Counted from the stretch's first letter, positions 55,076 to 62,656 are shown. The stretch: 62,839 nucleotides of DNA from Psychromonas sp. Urea-02u-13 (GCF_002835995.1 NZ_PJBZ01000057.1:1-62839); one strand, 5' to 3'. Notes: generated by a model not told the origin, from the letters alone. Numbers and translations are program-made.

Positions 55076-55963
55076 TCACAGACAACTAAATCTGAATTCA
55101 TCGTTTAAATCTAATGGGATAATTAAGGTACTAAATTGATGACTCACCGATTCCGTACACAGAGCATTTCTCTCTGACTCATTAAACACATATTTATCTA
55201 GATATTCTGCGTTCAATACAGGTTTTCCATTGTTTATAAATGGAAAGAGCGTGTCGCATTCATTGTATTCAAAGCATTGCTCATTAACAGCGAAATCGTA
55301 ATAATCTACCAGTTCGACAATTTGATCAAGATCGTTCTTTAAACCAACAGACAGTGCTCTTTTATGTGCCTCATTAGCAATAAATTTATTATATGCTAAC
55401 TGGTCTGTCGCAGTTAAATTGAAACCTGAGTTGTTGGTGTAACCATCCATATTGTCAGCCTCAACGCCATCACAACCTTTTTCTTTTGCTAAATCTAAAC
55501 GAACCATCATAATCGCATGCACATTGGAAGAGCGAATATCTAACCAACGTTCATCCTCCCAACCATCAAGCGTATTGCCTAGCTCTTCAGAGAGAAAGCG
55601 TTGTTTATCTTCTCGAAAATCTTCATACGAACCAGCAGAAAAATAGCATATTACTTTGTTTCCTGATGCTTGCAGTGTTTGAATTTTTGATAAGGAAGTA
55701 TCGTAAAGATCTACATCATATATTTCAACCGGATATGAAGCATTTATACTACCGACTAACTGCCATTGCCATGTCACTGATAACGCTGGGCGATACCAAT
55801 CACCCTCTATAATTGCAGCAATATCAGGATCCAAGTTTGCTTGGCTTACCTCTTCTTTTGAATGGCTCGCCTCCTGCTTTGAATGACGGTCCCCCTTTTC
55901 AGTATTACAGCCACTGATTGCCATCGTGCATGCCATATAAATTAGTGTAAAAATAATTTTCAT
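55076..55963 (-). CDS. Lipoprotein with endo-alpha-1,4-polygalactosaminidase-like (GH114) domain
   Basis: The 295-aa protein has a lipobox (AISGC) at residue 19, a short Ser/Glu/His-rich linker with SHSKQEASHSKEE, then a GH114-like TIM-barrel domain. Recognisable stretches are IYDVDLYDTS, KVICYFSAGSYEDFR, GCDGVEADNMDGY and LSVGLKNDL. Family members cut alpha-1,4-galactosamine polymers found in matrix exopolysaccharide. The acidic residues in EADNMD are likely active-site residues. It would act at the cell surface. It is a cassette gene with good attC sites on both sides. Confidence 0.8.
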   Translation of the reverse strand: MKIIFTLIYMACTMAISGCNTEKGDRHSKQEASHSKEEVSQANLDPDIAAIIEGDWYRPALSVTWQWQLVGSINASYPVEIYDVDLYDTSLSKIQTLQASGNKVICYFSAGSYEDFREDKQRFLSEELGNTLDGWEDERWLDIRSSNVHAIMMVRLDLAKEKGCDGVEADNMDGYTNNSGFNLTATDQLAYNKFIANEAHKRALSVGLKNDLDQIVELVDYYDFAVNEQCFEYNECDTLFPFINNGKPVLNAEYLDKYVFNESERNALCTESVSHQFSTLIIPLDLNDEFRFSCL

Positions 55964-55981
55964 GTTGTTACCCTTTTTGAT

Positions 55982-56065
55982 GCCTAATATCGCGTTAAGC
56001 GGACTAAAAGTTGCTAATTATAATCTGTCACTAAAGAGTTCATTAGCTTAAAATATAACGAACCG
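55982..56065 (-). other. attC site
   Basis: R' box with TTAGGC at 55982-55988, then TAGTCCGCTTAACGCG as in other sites. GCTAAT and ATTAGC pair across the middle. The R'' end is not clear, so the right limit is approximate. Confidence 0.55.
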
Positions 56066-56302
56066 CATGATAATGAAATTGATAACTACTATCAATTACT
56101 TTTATGTAATTATTGTCATTTAAATACCATTTCCAATAAACCTCTAAACGATATTAAAGTCATTAATAGCGCATAAAAATGATTATGTTATTTTTAGCGA
56201 AAGGGTAAAATAGCGATAAGAAATAGTTTAGCAAAAACGAGCGGTTACAGTGTAATTGCTTTTGTGCTTTTGAATGAATGAGATAACAGGAATAAATACG
56301 AT

Positions 56303-56914
56303 ATGAGCGCAAAGCTTAAAGCAATAAAACGAGTAAAATTACAAGCCGTTGTAGATGAAATAACCATTAGTGTTAATGAAACATTTTCAGGCCTTTCTGC
56401 GGGTGATGCTTCATCAATCGCCATCAATAACTTTGCAATCAAAGCGCTAGTAGCAGCAGGATTTGGGGCTAAATTAGTCAGCGGCAAAGCAGCATTTGGT
56501 GTTAACAGAGGCAAAAATGGGGTTATCGATTATGGCTTTAGCAAAATTGAAGATACCGCAAATTATGTTGCAGATAGCCCGATTAGAAATTTCCATGGCC
56601 ATGCGTGGATTGATATTAAAAACCTTGATGTGATTGTCGATTTCACACTGCTCTCGATGGAAGCAGGCATGTTAGCGGATAACGAAAAACGCGGCATTGT
56701 AGATTCAGATTACCAGTTAACCAACAAAGTGATTGTGCCAAAATCAGAGAATAAAACCTTTGCACGCCTTTACGATCATTACGATATTGGCTACCACTAC
56801 AGTCGTACTGACAACGGTACACAGTTAGTGCTAGAAGCGATTAAGTGGATAAATAGCTTTGATACTTTTTCTGACTACCTTGCGCAAGTTCGACTTGTCC
56901 CCACGGCTAAATAG
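56303..56914 (+). CDS. Hypothetical protein, opposite to array direction
   Basis: The 203-aa soluble protein is not confidently recognised. The stretch NFHGHAWIDIKNLDVIVDFT near residues 95-114 resembles the His/Asp part of transglutaminase-like or DUF2026-like folds, and GFGAKLVSGKAAFGVNRG precedes it. No clear catalytic Cys was seen. It lies between two attC sites, but on the plus strand against the array, converging with the membrane-protein gene across a perfect terminator hairpin. It should therefore have its own promoter in 56066-56302. Confidence 0.65.
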   Translation: MSAKLKAIKRVKLQAVVDEITISVNETFSGLSAGDASSIAINNFAIKALVAAGFGAKLVSGKAAFGVNRGKNGVIDYGFSKIEDTANYVADSPIRNFHGHAWIDIKNLDVIVDFTLLSMEAGMLADNEKRGIVDSDYQLTNKVIVPKSENKTFARLYDHYDIGYHYSRTDNGTQLVLEAIKWINSFDTFSDYLAQVRLVPTAK

Positions 56915-56932
56915 TCATATTTGCAGATCTTA

Positions 56933-56960
56933 AATTGATTTAAGATCTGCACGAATATCC
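56933..56960. terminator. Perfect 12-bp hairpin between convergent cassette genes
   Basis: GCAGATCTTAAA and TTTAAGATCTGC pair without mismatch around a TTGA loop. It lies 19 nt after one stop and 14 nt before the other, and probably stops transcription from both sides. Confidence 0.75.
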
Positions 56961-56973
56961 CCTCTTTTAACTA

Positions 56974-57843
56974 TCAGTTACGTTTAAACGCCTTATGCAC
57001 CGGCTTTGGGGGTATATTCTTTGCTGTGTATACCGTGGCAGCCATAACAGCCTCTAAACTATAGCGACGATAAAACTTAACAAAACCAATATAAAAAACA
57101 TACGCAAGAACCGCAAAGACAGCGATATGATACAAGCCAACATTCGTCCCCTCGATGAAAAAATACGAATATAAACATCCCCAGAACACTAAAACAAAAA
57201 CAAATGATACGTTTCTAGTTAAGCCGTAAAGGGCAACGTAATTTTGTAGTTTAGCTGAATGCCTCTCTGAGTTTTCGAAAATAAAATGATACAAAAGCCT
57301 TAAATAATCACCATCAATGCCTTTATCTATTTCCATGCTAGCGGTATTAACACCCACTTGATCGTTAAGTATTGTTTTGCACTTACTAAAGGTGGCTTCA
57401 CGTAAAGGCTTAGGCAATGACTTTGCTTGATTAAACATTTTAATTTTAAGAATATCTTTAAGCAACGTTTTCAAAAGAGAGATGGGAAAGATTAATAACC
57501 ACAGAATTATCCGTCCAATATTGCCGCTAACTGAGTTGCTTGATAGGTAACGCTTAGACTTCACAGCAAATAGGAACTCAGAGGGATAACCGTTCGAATA
57601 GTTTGTAAAAGCTTCAATAACGGATGAAGAACCAATCGCTAATATGTGCCCTATTAAATAAGCGCCTATGACTGCAGGGATGAAATTGAACAATTGACTA
57701 GCGGCTGAATTCTTCGCTTCAGCGGAATTTAACATGACCACTAAACTGTCAACACCGAAGACAAAAGTAAGAATATATAACAATACAGCCCCAGGTAACA
57801 TGTAACCAAGGAAATCATAGAAGGAAAATGGATTTTGTTTCAC
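56974..57843 (-). CDS. Hypothetical inner-membrane protein
   Basis: The 289-aa protein has five or six membrane helices: two near residues 12-30 and 50-75, one near 105-122, two near 215-255. A basic loop separates them, and the C-terminus is KPVHKAFKRN. The opening FSFYDFLGYMLPGAVLLYIL is a recurring start in uncharacterised cassette or phage-defence-adjacent membrane proteins, but I cannot name a family. The likely start is GTG with AAAGGT upstream. It shares its cassette with the plus-strand 203-aa gene. Confidence 0.7.
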   Translation of the reverse strand: MKQNPFSFYDFLGYMLPGAVLLYILTFVFGVDSLVVMLNSAEAKNSAASQLFNFIPAVIGAYLIGHILAIGSSSVIEAFTNYSNGYPSEFLFAVKSKRYLSSNSVSGNIGRIILWLLIFPISLLKTLLKDILKIKMFNQAKSLPKPLREATFSKCKTILNDQVGVNTASMEIDKGIDGDYLRLLYHFIFENSERHSAKLQNYVALYGLTRNVSFVFVLVFWGCLYSYFFIEGTNVGLYHIAVFAVLAYVFYIGFVKFYRRYSLEAVMAATVYTAKNIPPKPVHKAFKRN

Positions 57844-57870
57844 TAGAAGTACCTTTAAATATGAGTGGAG

Positions 57871-57961
57871 GGTTAACGCCTCATTAGTTGAAATTAATGG
57901 TTAGCTATCATCTAAAACCGATGCGCCACGATTAATTTTCCAGTTAGATGGCTTGTTAAGG
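57871..57961 (-). other. attC site (well preserved)
   Basis: R' box GTTAACC at 57871-57877 preceded by GAGGC, and R'' box CCTTAAC at 57955-57961 followed by AAGCC. The ends thus form TAACAAGCC and GAGGCGTTA, very like the ends of Vibrio VCRs. Length is 91 nt. The inner arms (GAAATTAAT with ATTAATTTTC) pair. Confidence 0.82.
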
Positions 57962-58099
57962 GGGCTCTGCTACAAACCCAATAGTCATAAAACTAATAAT
58001 GGCGACTGGCAGAGAGACTCTAAAATAGAGTCCCGCATACAAGCGAAACTACAACGGAAATAATCATTAAATTGAGTAACTATTCATCTCAATTTATAA
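57962..58099. other. Cassette tail with nested hairpins
   Basis: No gene. GGCTCTGC pairs with GCAGAG across about 40 nt, and GACTCTA pairs with TAGAGTC at 58016-58032. It follows the small membrane-protein gene and may act as its terminator. Confidence 0.35.
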
Positions 58100-58354
58100 T
58101 TAGATAACGCCTTTGTATGTGTTTAATCTCGAGGTAAGCGCATATATTACAGTGCTTTGCACAAGCAGAGAGAATGCCATTGATAGCTCATACCAATTAT
58201 TATAAAAACCTCCCGCGTTATTGCCCAATACCCCTGTCGCTTCAATTAAATGAAGTGGCCAAACACAATATAAGTTTGATAAGCCACTATCCAAAATAAC
58301 TAATAAAAATAACGTTGTAACTGAAAAAAGAAATGAAATTGTAAATACTTTCAC
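58100..58354 (-). CDS. Small hypothetical membrane protein
   Basis: The 84-aa protein has two membrane helices, near residues 4-25 and 55-73, with WPLHLIEATGVLGNNAGGFYNNW between them. The start is GTG preceded by GAGGT, the same start context as the membrane-protein gene at 57843. No family is recognised. Confidence 0.6.
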   Translation of the reverse strand: MKVFTISFLFSVTTLFLLVILDSGLSNLYCVWPLHLIEATGVLGNNAGGFYNNWYELSMAFSLLVQSTVIYALTSRLNTYKGVI

Positions 58355-58380
58355 TAGTAATACCTCATATTGATTTGAAC

Positions 58381-58470
58381 ATGTAATACCGCATTAAGCG
58401 GATAAAATGGTTGGTTATAATCGCGGAGCGAGGCCAACTGCTTTCATTCCGTTTAAGCAACGAGTTAGTT
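58381..58470 (-). other. attC site
   Basis: TTTAAACGGAA-like arm, AGTTGGCC pairing with ACCAACCA, then TTTTATCCGCTTAATGCGG and a degenerate R' box (GTATTACAT). The R'' side is AACTAAC (58464-58470), adjoining the ParB-like gene's stop. Length is 90 nt. Confidence 0.75.
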
Positions 58471-58472
58471 TT

Positions 58473-58853
58473 TTAATACGGTAATTCATCTGGCTGCTTA
58501 CCAATGTAATCTGGTTTTCCGAGCTCAGTGAGCCTTACCGCTGATATAAATTTATGGCCCTCTATCGATGCTTTACAAACTCGATGCATCCCATCCATCA
58601 CCCTACCTTCGGGACACAGAATAATAGGATAAGAGATATCTGCCTCAAAGATTTGTTTGGCGTGTTGCACGATATCTTCCATTATTGGCGGAGCACCAAG
58701 CCCAAACCAATAGACTTCTTTTAATTCACGAATGTCACTCAACGGGACTTGAACCACTTCAAAATCTTTTGTTTTCTTAATTAGTTTCAATACATCCCAT
58801 GCGAGTAATCCTTTGTCGGATTCTCTGAAATGATATTGTTGATGTAGTTCCAT
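58473..58853 (-). CDS. ParB/Srx-like small protein
   Basis: The 126-aa cassette protein has the stretch YPIILCPEGRVMDGMHRVCKA near residues 75-95. This matches the G-x-DGxHR core of ParB N-terminal/sulfiredoxin-like domains, which bind nucleotides or DNA. PLSDIRELKEVYWFG precedes it. There is no HTH domain, so it is not a partition protein. Function is unknown. CAGGAG precedes the ATG and the R' box GTTAGAT lies right upstream. Confidence 0.7.
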   Translation of the reverse strand: MELHQQYHFRESDKGLLAWDVLKLIKKTKDFEVVQVPLSDIRELKEVYWFGLGAPPIMEDIVQHAKQIFEADISYPIILCPEGRVMDGMHRVCKASIEGHKFISAVRLTELGKPDYIGKQPDELPY

Positions 58854-58866
58854 TGAAACTCCTGAA

Positions 58867-59036
58867 ATCTAACGAGGCACTGAGCAACTCGTTTCAGCCT
58901 GCTTTAATTAAATGAAAACCACAGTAATTTACATATACTTGATATTCAAGAGATTATTCTGTTTTTAGTAATGGATTGATTAAATTGAGTGATAAGTCGG
59001 TTCATTGAGGCGTGTGATGGGTTATTGGCGTTAGGG
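58867..59036 (-). other. Long attC-like region with a cassette-leader repeat
   Basis: R' box GTTAGAT at 58867-58873 and a CCCTAAC box at 59030-59036 enclose 170 nt, longer than usual. The part from 58871 to 58949 is nearly identical to 62657-62735, directly upstream of another cassette gene. It contains AACGAG/CTCGTT arms. Confidence 0.5.
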
Positions 59037-59062
59037 CTTCACCTTTTATTGAACAAAACTAA

Positions 59063-59160
59063 GCAGGACATCCCAATCTTTTAATCAATCTAAAATGATC
59101 CCATACTCACCGTGACATCATTCGTATTGGAGGGTGGCCAAAAAGGTTGGGATGTCCTGC
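59063..59160. mobile_element. MITE-like element B (intact inverted repeats)
   Basis: A 98-bp element with 20-bp terminal inverted repeats: GCAGGACATCCCAATCTTTT at the left, and its complement at the right with one difference. It codes for nothing. It inserted between a cassette gene stop codon and its attC. Related ends occur at 53001, 61002, 61258 and 61741. The ends recall sequences flanking REP-associated Y1 transposases, but no transposase is in the window. Confidence 0.75.
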
Positions 59161-59173
59161 CTTATTACCCCTG

Positions 59174-59545
59174 CTATTGCCAATTACTAATGTTGTTACA
59201 TTTATCACTAGAAATTCGTTTTTTTATTAAGGTTGTTTCGTATGTAGTACCTGCACACATCCCTATTTTAGTCCCCCAAACTCTACCATCATTTGGTTGA
59301 TTAAGAGTTTCTGGTATTTTGCTCTCAAGTTCATTTAAACATAAACGCGTTACTGAAGAAGCGACATTTTCACACTCAATAATATCAACAGTAAAGCACT
59401 CTCTAAAATATTGAGCATCTTGACAAAAATAAGCAGGTAAGGCGGTTTTCATAGCAGAAATCCACTCCGCTTTCGATACTCTTTGCGCATAAGCTGAAGA
59501 GCCAGCCGATATTGATAATAAAATACAGATAATAAAAATTCTCAT
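59174..59545 (-). CDS. Hypothetical secreted or periplasmic protein
   Basis: The 123-aa precursor has a clear signal peptide (MRIFIICILLSISAGSSAYA) and several Cys (YFCQDAQYFRECF, IIECENV) likely to be disulfide-bonded. The ATG follows AAGGAAG; a longer frame to 59617 would run back through the attC and is rejected. No family is recognised. The stop codon lies just before MITE element B. Confidence 0.7.
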   Translation of the reverse strand: MRIFIICILLSISAGSSAYAQRVSKAEWISAMKTALPAYFCQDAQYFRECFTVDIIECENVASSVTRLCLNELESKIPETLNQPNDGRVWGTKIGMCAGTTYETTLIKKRISSDKCNNISNWQ

Positions 59546-59559
59546 TATGCTTCCTTGTA

Positions 59560-59666
59560 GGTATAAAGCCCGCTTAAGCAGACTAAAATAACTGTCTACC
59601 AAAATGGTAAAGACCAAAGCGAAATATAGCCAACTGTTTTAATTCCGTTTAAAGCGCTTGTTATCG
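59560..59666 (-). other. attC site
   Basis: GATAACAAGCGCTTTAAACG, then AACAGTTGGCTATATTTC, pair with the opposite arm ending TAGTCTGCTTAAGCGGGC. The R'' side at 59660-59666 overlaps the end of the upstream gene. The R' box is degenerate (TTTATACC). Length is about 107 nt. Confidence 0.75.
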
Positions 59667-60197
59667 TACTACTCTTAACATTGGCCAGTGAATCAGCCAC
59701 TTTTTTGATTTTATCCGATGTTCAAAGACATCTCGATTCCGTTTTGGATTGTATGTGACTTGTAAATCAAACAATGACTCAAAACCGAAAGCAGAAATAC
59801 ATTCATAGTTATCAAGAGCAGTTTTTCTAATTGCCACGGCAGTTTCTTTTTCAGGCCAATAACTCATAGCATCAACGATGCTTTGGTATGGTTTATCACC
59901 ATTTCTAATATGCATTTTTGCTTGATTACGGACTTGCCATTCAACTTGGGGCATACGCAGAGTGAGTTCAGCTTCATATTTTAGGTAAGCCTCATCATCA
60001 TTTTCATCAGAGTCGTAATAAATAACATCAATATCATTTAGAGTAGAAGGAATTAACTTTTGGTGTAAATGATCCCACACTAAATTTCGAACAAAACCAG
60101 CCGCTAAATAGCATTGAGGCAAGCTCAAGTATTGTATGCATTCAAGCGCTTCAAGTCTTAATTTGTCTCGCTCGATTAATTCGATAATTTTGTACAT
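59661..60197 (-). CDS. Nucleotidyltransferase-like protein (COG3575/DUF925 type)
   Basis: The 178-aa protein has the stretch LAAGFVRNLVWDHLHQ followed by LNDIDVIYYDSDE, the G-(x)-RN-W and DIDV pattern of a nucleotidyltransferase-fold family of unknown role, and ends with NPKRNRDVFEHRIKSKKW. An ATG at 60212 inside the attC box is an alternative start; the one chosen follows AAGG closely. Typical of integron-borne genes of uncertain function. Confidence 0.72.
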   Translation of the reverse strand: MYKIIELIERDKLRLEALECIQYLSLPQCYLAAGFVRNLVWDHLHQKLIPSTLNDIDVIYYDSDENDDEAYLKYEAELTLRMPQVEWQVRNQAKMHIRNGDKPYQSIVDAMSYWPEKETAVAIRKTALDNYECISAFGFESLFDLQVTYNPKRNRDVFEHRIKSKKWLIHWPMLRVVR

Positions 60198-60208
60198 ATC
60201 ACCTTGCG

Positions 60209-60309
60209 CCATAACGCCCAGTTTAAGCGGACAAAAATTGTTTGCCAAACTTGTTGAGGAACGAAACATGGCAAACTGTTTTTGTTCCGTTTAAATTGCC
60301 TTGTTAAGT
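60209..60309 (-). other. attC site (well preserved)
   Basis: Perfect R'' box ACTTAAC at 60303-60309, AAGGCAATTTAAACGG and CAGTTTGCC, loop, GGCAAAC, TTTGTCCGCTTAAACTGGGC, and R' box GTTATGG at 60209-60215. The arms TTTGCCA and TGGCAAA pair exactly. Length is 101 nt. Confidence 0.83.
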
Positions 60310-60363
60310 TTCGCCGCCTACACTAGACCTAATAAACGACCACTTTAACGTACAGGTGATAGC

Positions 60364-60612
60364 ATGACAACTAGAATATTAACAGAAGCAGCAGCAAGTA
60401 TTAGCGAATTGAAAGCGAACCCAATGAAAGTAGCATTAAGTGCTCATGGTGAAGCTATAGCAATATTAAATAGAAATGAACCTGCTTTTTATTGTATACC
60501 AGCAGACACGTATGAATTTATGATGGATCATATTGAAGATCTAGAGCTACTTGCAATTGTTCAAGAGCGTAAAAATGAAACTAGCGTAAAGGTTAGTTTG
60601 AATGACTTATGA
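60364..60612 (+). CDS. Antitoxin of a type II toxin-antitoxin pair (Phd/YefM-like)
   Basis: The 82-aa protein opens TRILTEAAASISELKANPMK, contains GEAIAILNRNEPAFYCIPADTYE, and ends in an acidic flexible tail. This is the usual shape of Phd/YefM antitoxins, which bind their own promoter and the toxin. AGGTGATAG precedes the ATG. It overlaps the toxin gene by 11 nt. It lies on the plus strand, against the array, so it must use its own promoter in 60310-60363. Confidence 0.88.
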   Translation: MTTRILTEAAASISELKANPMKVALSAHGEAIAILNRNEPAFYCIPADTYEFMMDHIEDLELLAIVQERKNETSVKVSLNDL

Positions 60613-60883
60613 GTTAGAGTTTAAAAAGTCTGCACTTAAAGAATGGAAAAAGTTAGGCGCTACTGTTCAGTCTCAATTTAAGAAAAAACTGGAAAGTATT
60701 TTAAATGATCCACATATAGCAAGTGCAAAACTTTCTGGTGGTAATGAATTATACAAAATAAAACTTAGACAAGCAGGTTACCGACTAGTTTATGAAGTCA
60801 ATGATTCAGTCGTTACAGTTACCGTTATTTCTGTTGGAAAGCGTGATAAAGGAAAGTATACAAAGCTGCAATGGAACGAATGA
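60602..60883 (+). CDS. RelE/ParE-superfamily toxin
   Basis: The 93-aa protein has the RelE fold: LEFKKSALKEWKKLGATVQ, the LSGGNELYKIKLRQAGYRLVYEV core with conserved basic residues, and VISVGKRDKGKYT. RelE toxins cut mRNA on the ribosome. The ATG lies inside the antitoxin gene, a typical coupling. Such pairs are common in superintegrons, where they are thought to prevent loss of the array. Confidence 0.9.
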   Translation: MTYELEFKKSALKEWKKLGATVQSQFKKKLESILNDPHIASAKLSGGNELYKIKLRQAGYRLVYEVNDSVVTVTVISVGKRDKGKYTKLQWNE

Positions 60884-61001
60884 ATTAGAGAAATTTAACA
60901 GTGTTATTAAGCTGAAATAATCCACATTACAGCTGTAATGCACAGAATTCCCTCATATAAATCAGCTTAAAAAACAATGATATCGTATATTCCAGGCCAA
61001 A

Positions 61002-61276
61002 ACAGGACATGCCAATCTTTCCTTCAATCTGAAATGACTCTCACCATAAAAATGAGAGTTAGAGCAAAAAAACAGCGCGAATTCAGTGGTATGCAACATA
61101 AAAAGGCATGCGTACACAACGAGAAATACAATGGGGTTTTAAGGAATAGCAGGCGTATCAGAAAGTGAGATTAATGTGTCGCGGGATTGAGTCATAATGC
61201 CTCAAATAGTTAACCTATGATCGTTAAATAACCGTAGGTTAACTATTGAATACACCCAAAAAGGTTGGGATGTTCT
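61002..61276. mobile_element. MITE-like element C (275 bp)
   Basis: Left end ACAGGACATGCCAATCTTTC and right end AAAAAGGTTGGGATGTTCT are inverted copies of the element B ends. The right half (61124-61275) is almost the same as 61604-61756. It contains a perfect 13-bp inverted repeat, AATAGTTAACCTA (61205-61217) and TAGGTTAACTATT (61235-61247). A 63-codon open frame inside it is not thought to be a gene. Confidence 0.65.
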
Positions 61277-61332
61277 CCAATACTACTAATGGCCAACGGT
61301 TAATTTTCCATTTAAATGACTTATAGTTATGT
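61277..61332 (-). other. attC remnant beside element C
   Basis: The R'' box ACATAAC (61326-61332), CATTTAAATGGAAAATTAACCG and GTTGGCC match the R'' half of attC sites here. The other half is missing, and element C begins where it should be. The insertion probably interrupted or replaced the site. Confidence 0.6.
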
Positions 61333-61347
61333 GTTGGTGATTATTAC

Positions 61348-61494
61348 TTATGTATCATTGTTTTCAGATATAGGTTCAATATCCTGTTGTTCATTTTCGA
61401 CTACACCAGATTTCTTCAAACGCTTCTCTTCCTTCTTTTTCTTTTTAGCGATTTCTTTCTGACGTTTTTCGAAAGAGTAATTTTGCTTAGCCAT
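61348..61494 (-). CDS. Small Lys/Glu-rich protein (48 aa)
   Basis: A 48-codon gene starting MAKQNYSFEKRQKEIAKKKK with GGAAAA upstream and ending in an acidic tail (ENEQQDIEPISENNDT). Proteins with the same opening (SFEKRQ-E-AKK-KKEEKR) are widespread in gammaproteobacteria as I recall, with no known role. The strong charge suggests a helical RNA- or ribosome-associated peptide, which is an inference. Its stop codon precedes the attC remnant, so it is a cassette gene. Confidence 0.75.
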   Translation of the reverse strand: MAKQNYSFEKRQKEIAKKKKKEEKRLKKSGVVENEQQDIEPISENNDT

Positions 61495-61773
61495 TGGTAT
61501 TTTCCTCTACATATATTCAAGATTGAAGCATTAAGAATACGGCATTTCTCAATAGATTGCTTTCTTCAATCCATATAGAGTGCCGCTTTCGCAAAAATAT
61601 AGGGAATACAATGGGGTTTTAAGGAATAACAGATGTATTAGAAAGTGAAATTAACGTGTCGCGGGATTGAGTAATGATACCTCAAATAGTTAACCTATGA
61701 GCGTTAAATAACCGTAGATTAACTATTGAATACAGTCATAAAGGTTGGGATGCCCTACCTTGCTTAACCATAC
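61495..61773. repeat. Partial element D (second copy of right half of element C)
   Basis: From 61604 to 61756 the sequence repeats 61124-61275 with roughly one difference in ten and the same direction, ending in AAGGTTGGGATGCCCT. The left terminal repeat is absent, so it is a truncated copy. 61495-61603 holds only the leader of the small gene and unassigned sequence. No attC was recognised here. Confidence 0.7.
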
Positions 61774-62181
61774 TTATAACTTTGGTTCAGGCAACACTGG
61801 TGGCGTGCTATCCATATAAGTAAGAAAGTTTGACCAGATTTCATGTGTTCGCATTTTGGTTGCTTTAGTTTGACAACTTAAGTGCATAACGCCTCTTATT
61901 GTCCCCTCACGCCACATAGTATAAATTGAGCTACAATGCGCTTCCGCATACAATAACCATGCTTTTTGAGCGACTTCAATTGACTTAATAAGCTCAGCAT
62001 CATAACTATTGTGCTCTTTGCTTTTAGCTAAATATACATTCATCTCTTGCTCTGCATTTACCAATTTAACACCAGCACAATAATTAATCTCGATAGTGTT
62101 TATTGCTTTAGTACAATCGACATTGTCACTTAATGCAAAAGTAGAGTAGATAGCAAAAATTAGGATAATAAATTTATTCAT
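61774..62181 (-). CDS. LprI/DUF1311-like secreted protein
   Basis: The 135-aa precursor has a signal peptide (about residues 1-18). The mature part has DCTKAINTIEINYC, a Glu/Lys-rich helix, EVAQKAWLLYAEAHC and a later C, the spacing of the DUF1311 (LprI, lysozyme inhibitor-like) family of four-cysteine helical proteins. It may inhibit host or bacterial lysozyme, which is only inferred. The ribosome site is weak. Confidence 0.75.
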   Translation of the reverse strand: MNKFIILIFAIYSTFALSDNVDCTKAINTIEINYCAGVKLVNAEQEMNVYLAKSKEHNSYDAELIKSIEVAQKAWLLYAEAHCSSIYTMWREGTIRGVMHLSCQTKATKMRTHEIWSNFLTYMDSTPPVLPEPKL

Positions 62182-62256
62182 TGGAATCCAATTAGTATAT
62201 TACGAGGCTGTAGAATCCCTGTTCTACAAGAAAAACACACTTTATCGTACTTTTAT

Positions 62257-62637
62257 TTAATGAATCAATTCATGAGTGAATCTATCTCGCCCTTTCCAAT
62301 AACTGCATTCAGGACATGGCTCACCGTTCGGGTAATCTATTCCTTCTTCATGGGGGCAACCAATGATGCCATCAATCGTGCTAACAGACTTTGCTCCATT
62401 CTCTTCGATAAATGCTAAAACCTCACCAATTGTTTTGTCAGATTTTCTTATATCTAAAGTTGAAAACCATTTTTTCATTGGCTCAGCATCAGCCCCATCA
62501 AATGCGAACACTGCACAGACTAATTTTGATGCAGTGAGATTTGTTGGCCCGTAAAAAGAAATAGTAGCAATCGGATAACCCTTATTACCTTTTCGAATTC
62601 TTTTAGTTAATAACTTTTTGTTGCTACCTTGAGCCAT
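62257..62637 (-). CDS. Hypothetical protein with C-terminal Cys-rich motif
   Basis: The 126-aa protein has a basic N-terminus, a mixed alpha/beta middle (YPIATISFYGPTNLTASKLV) and a conserved-looking end: GCPHEEGIDYPNGEPCPECS then YWKGRDRF. The Cys/His cluster could bind zinc. The ATG at 62637 has GGGAGG upstream; an ATG 12 codons earlier lies in the cassette leader. No family name is known to me. Confidence 0.65.
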   Translation of the reverse strand: MAQGSNKKLLTKRIRKGNKGYPIATISFYGPTNLTASKLVCAVFAFDGADAEPMKKWFSTLDIRKSDKTIGEVLAFIEENGAKSVSTIDGIIGCPHEEGIDYPNGEPCPECSYWKGRDRFTHELIH

Positions 62638-62656
62638 TGAGCCTCCCGAAAAATAT

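Noticed and set aside
60977-61168. 63-codon plus-strand frame
   Set aside because: It spans the left end of MITE-like element C and has no ribosome site or family resemblance.
61387-61578. 63-codon plus-strand frame rich in Phe and Leu
   Set aside because: It is the antisense shadow of the Lys-rich 48-aa gene.
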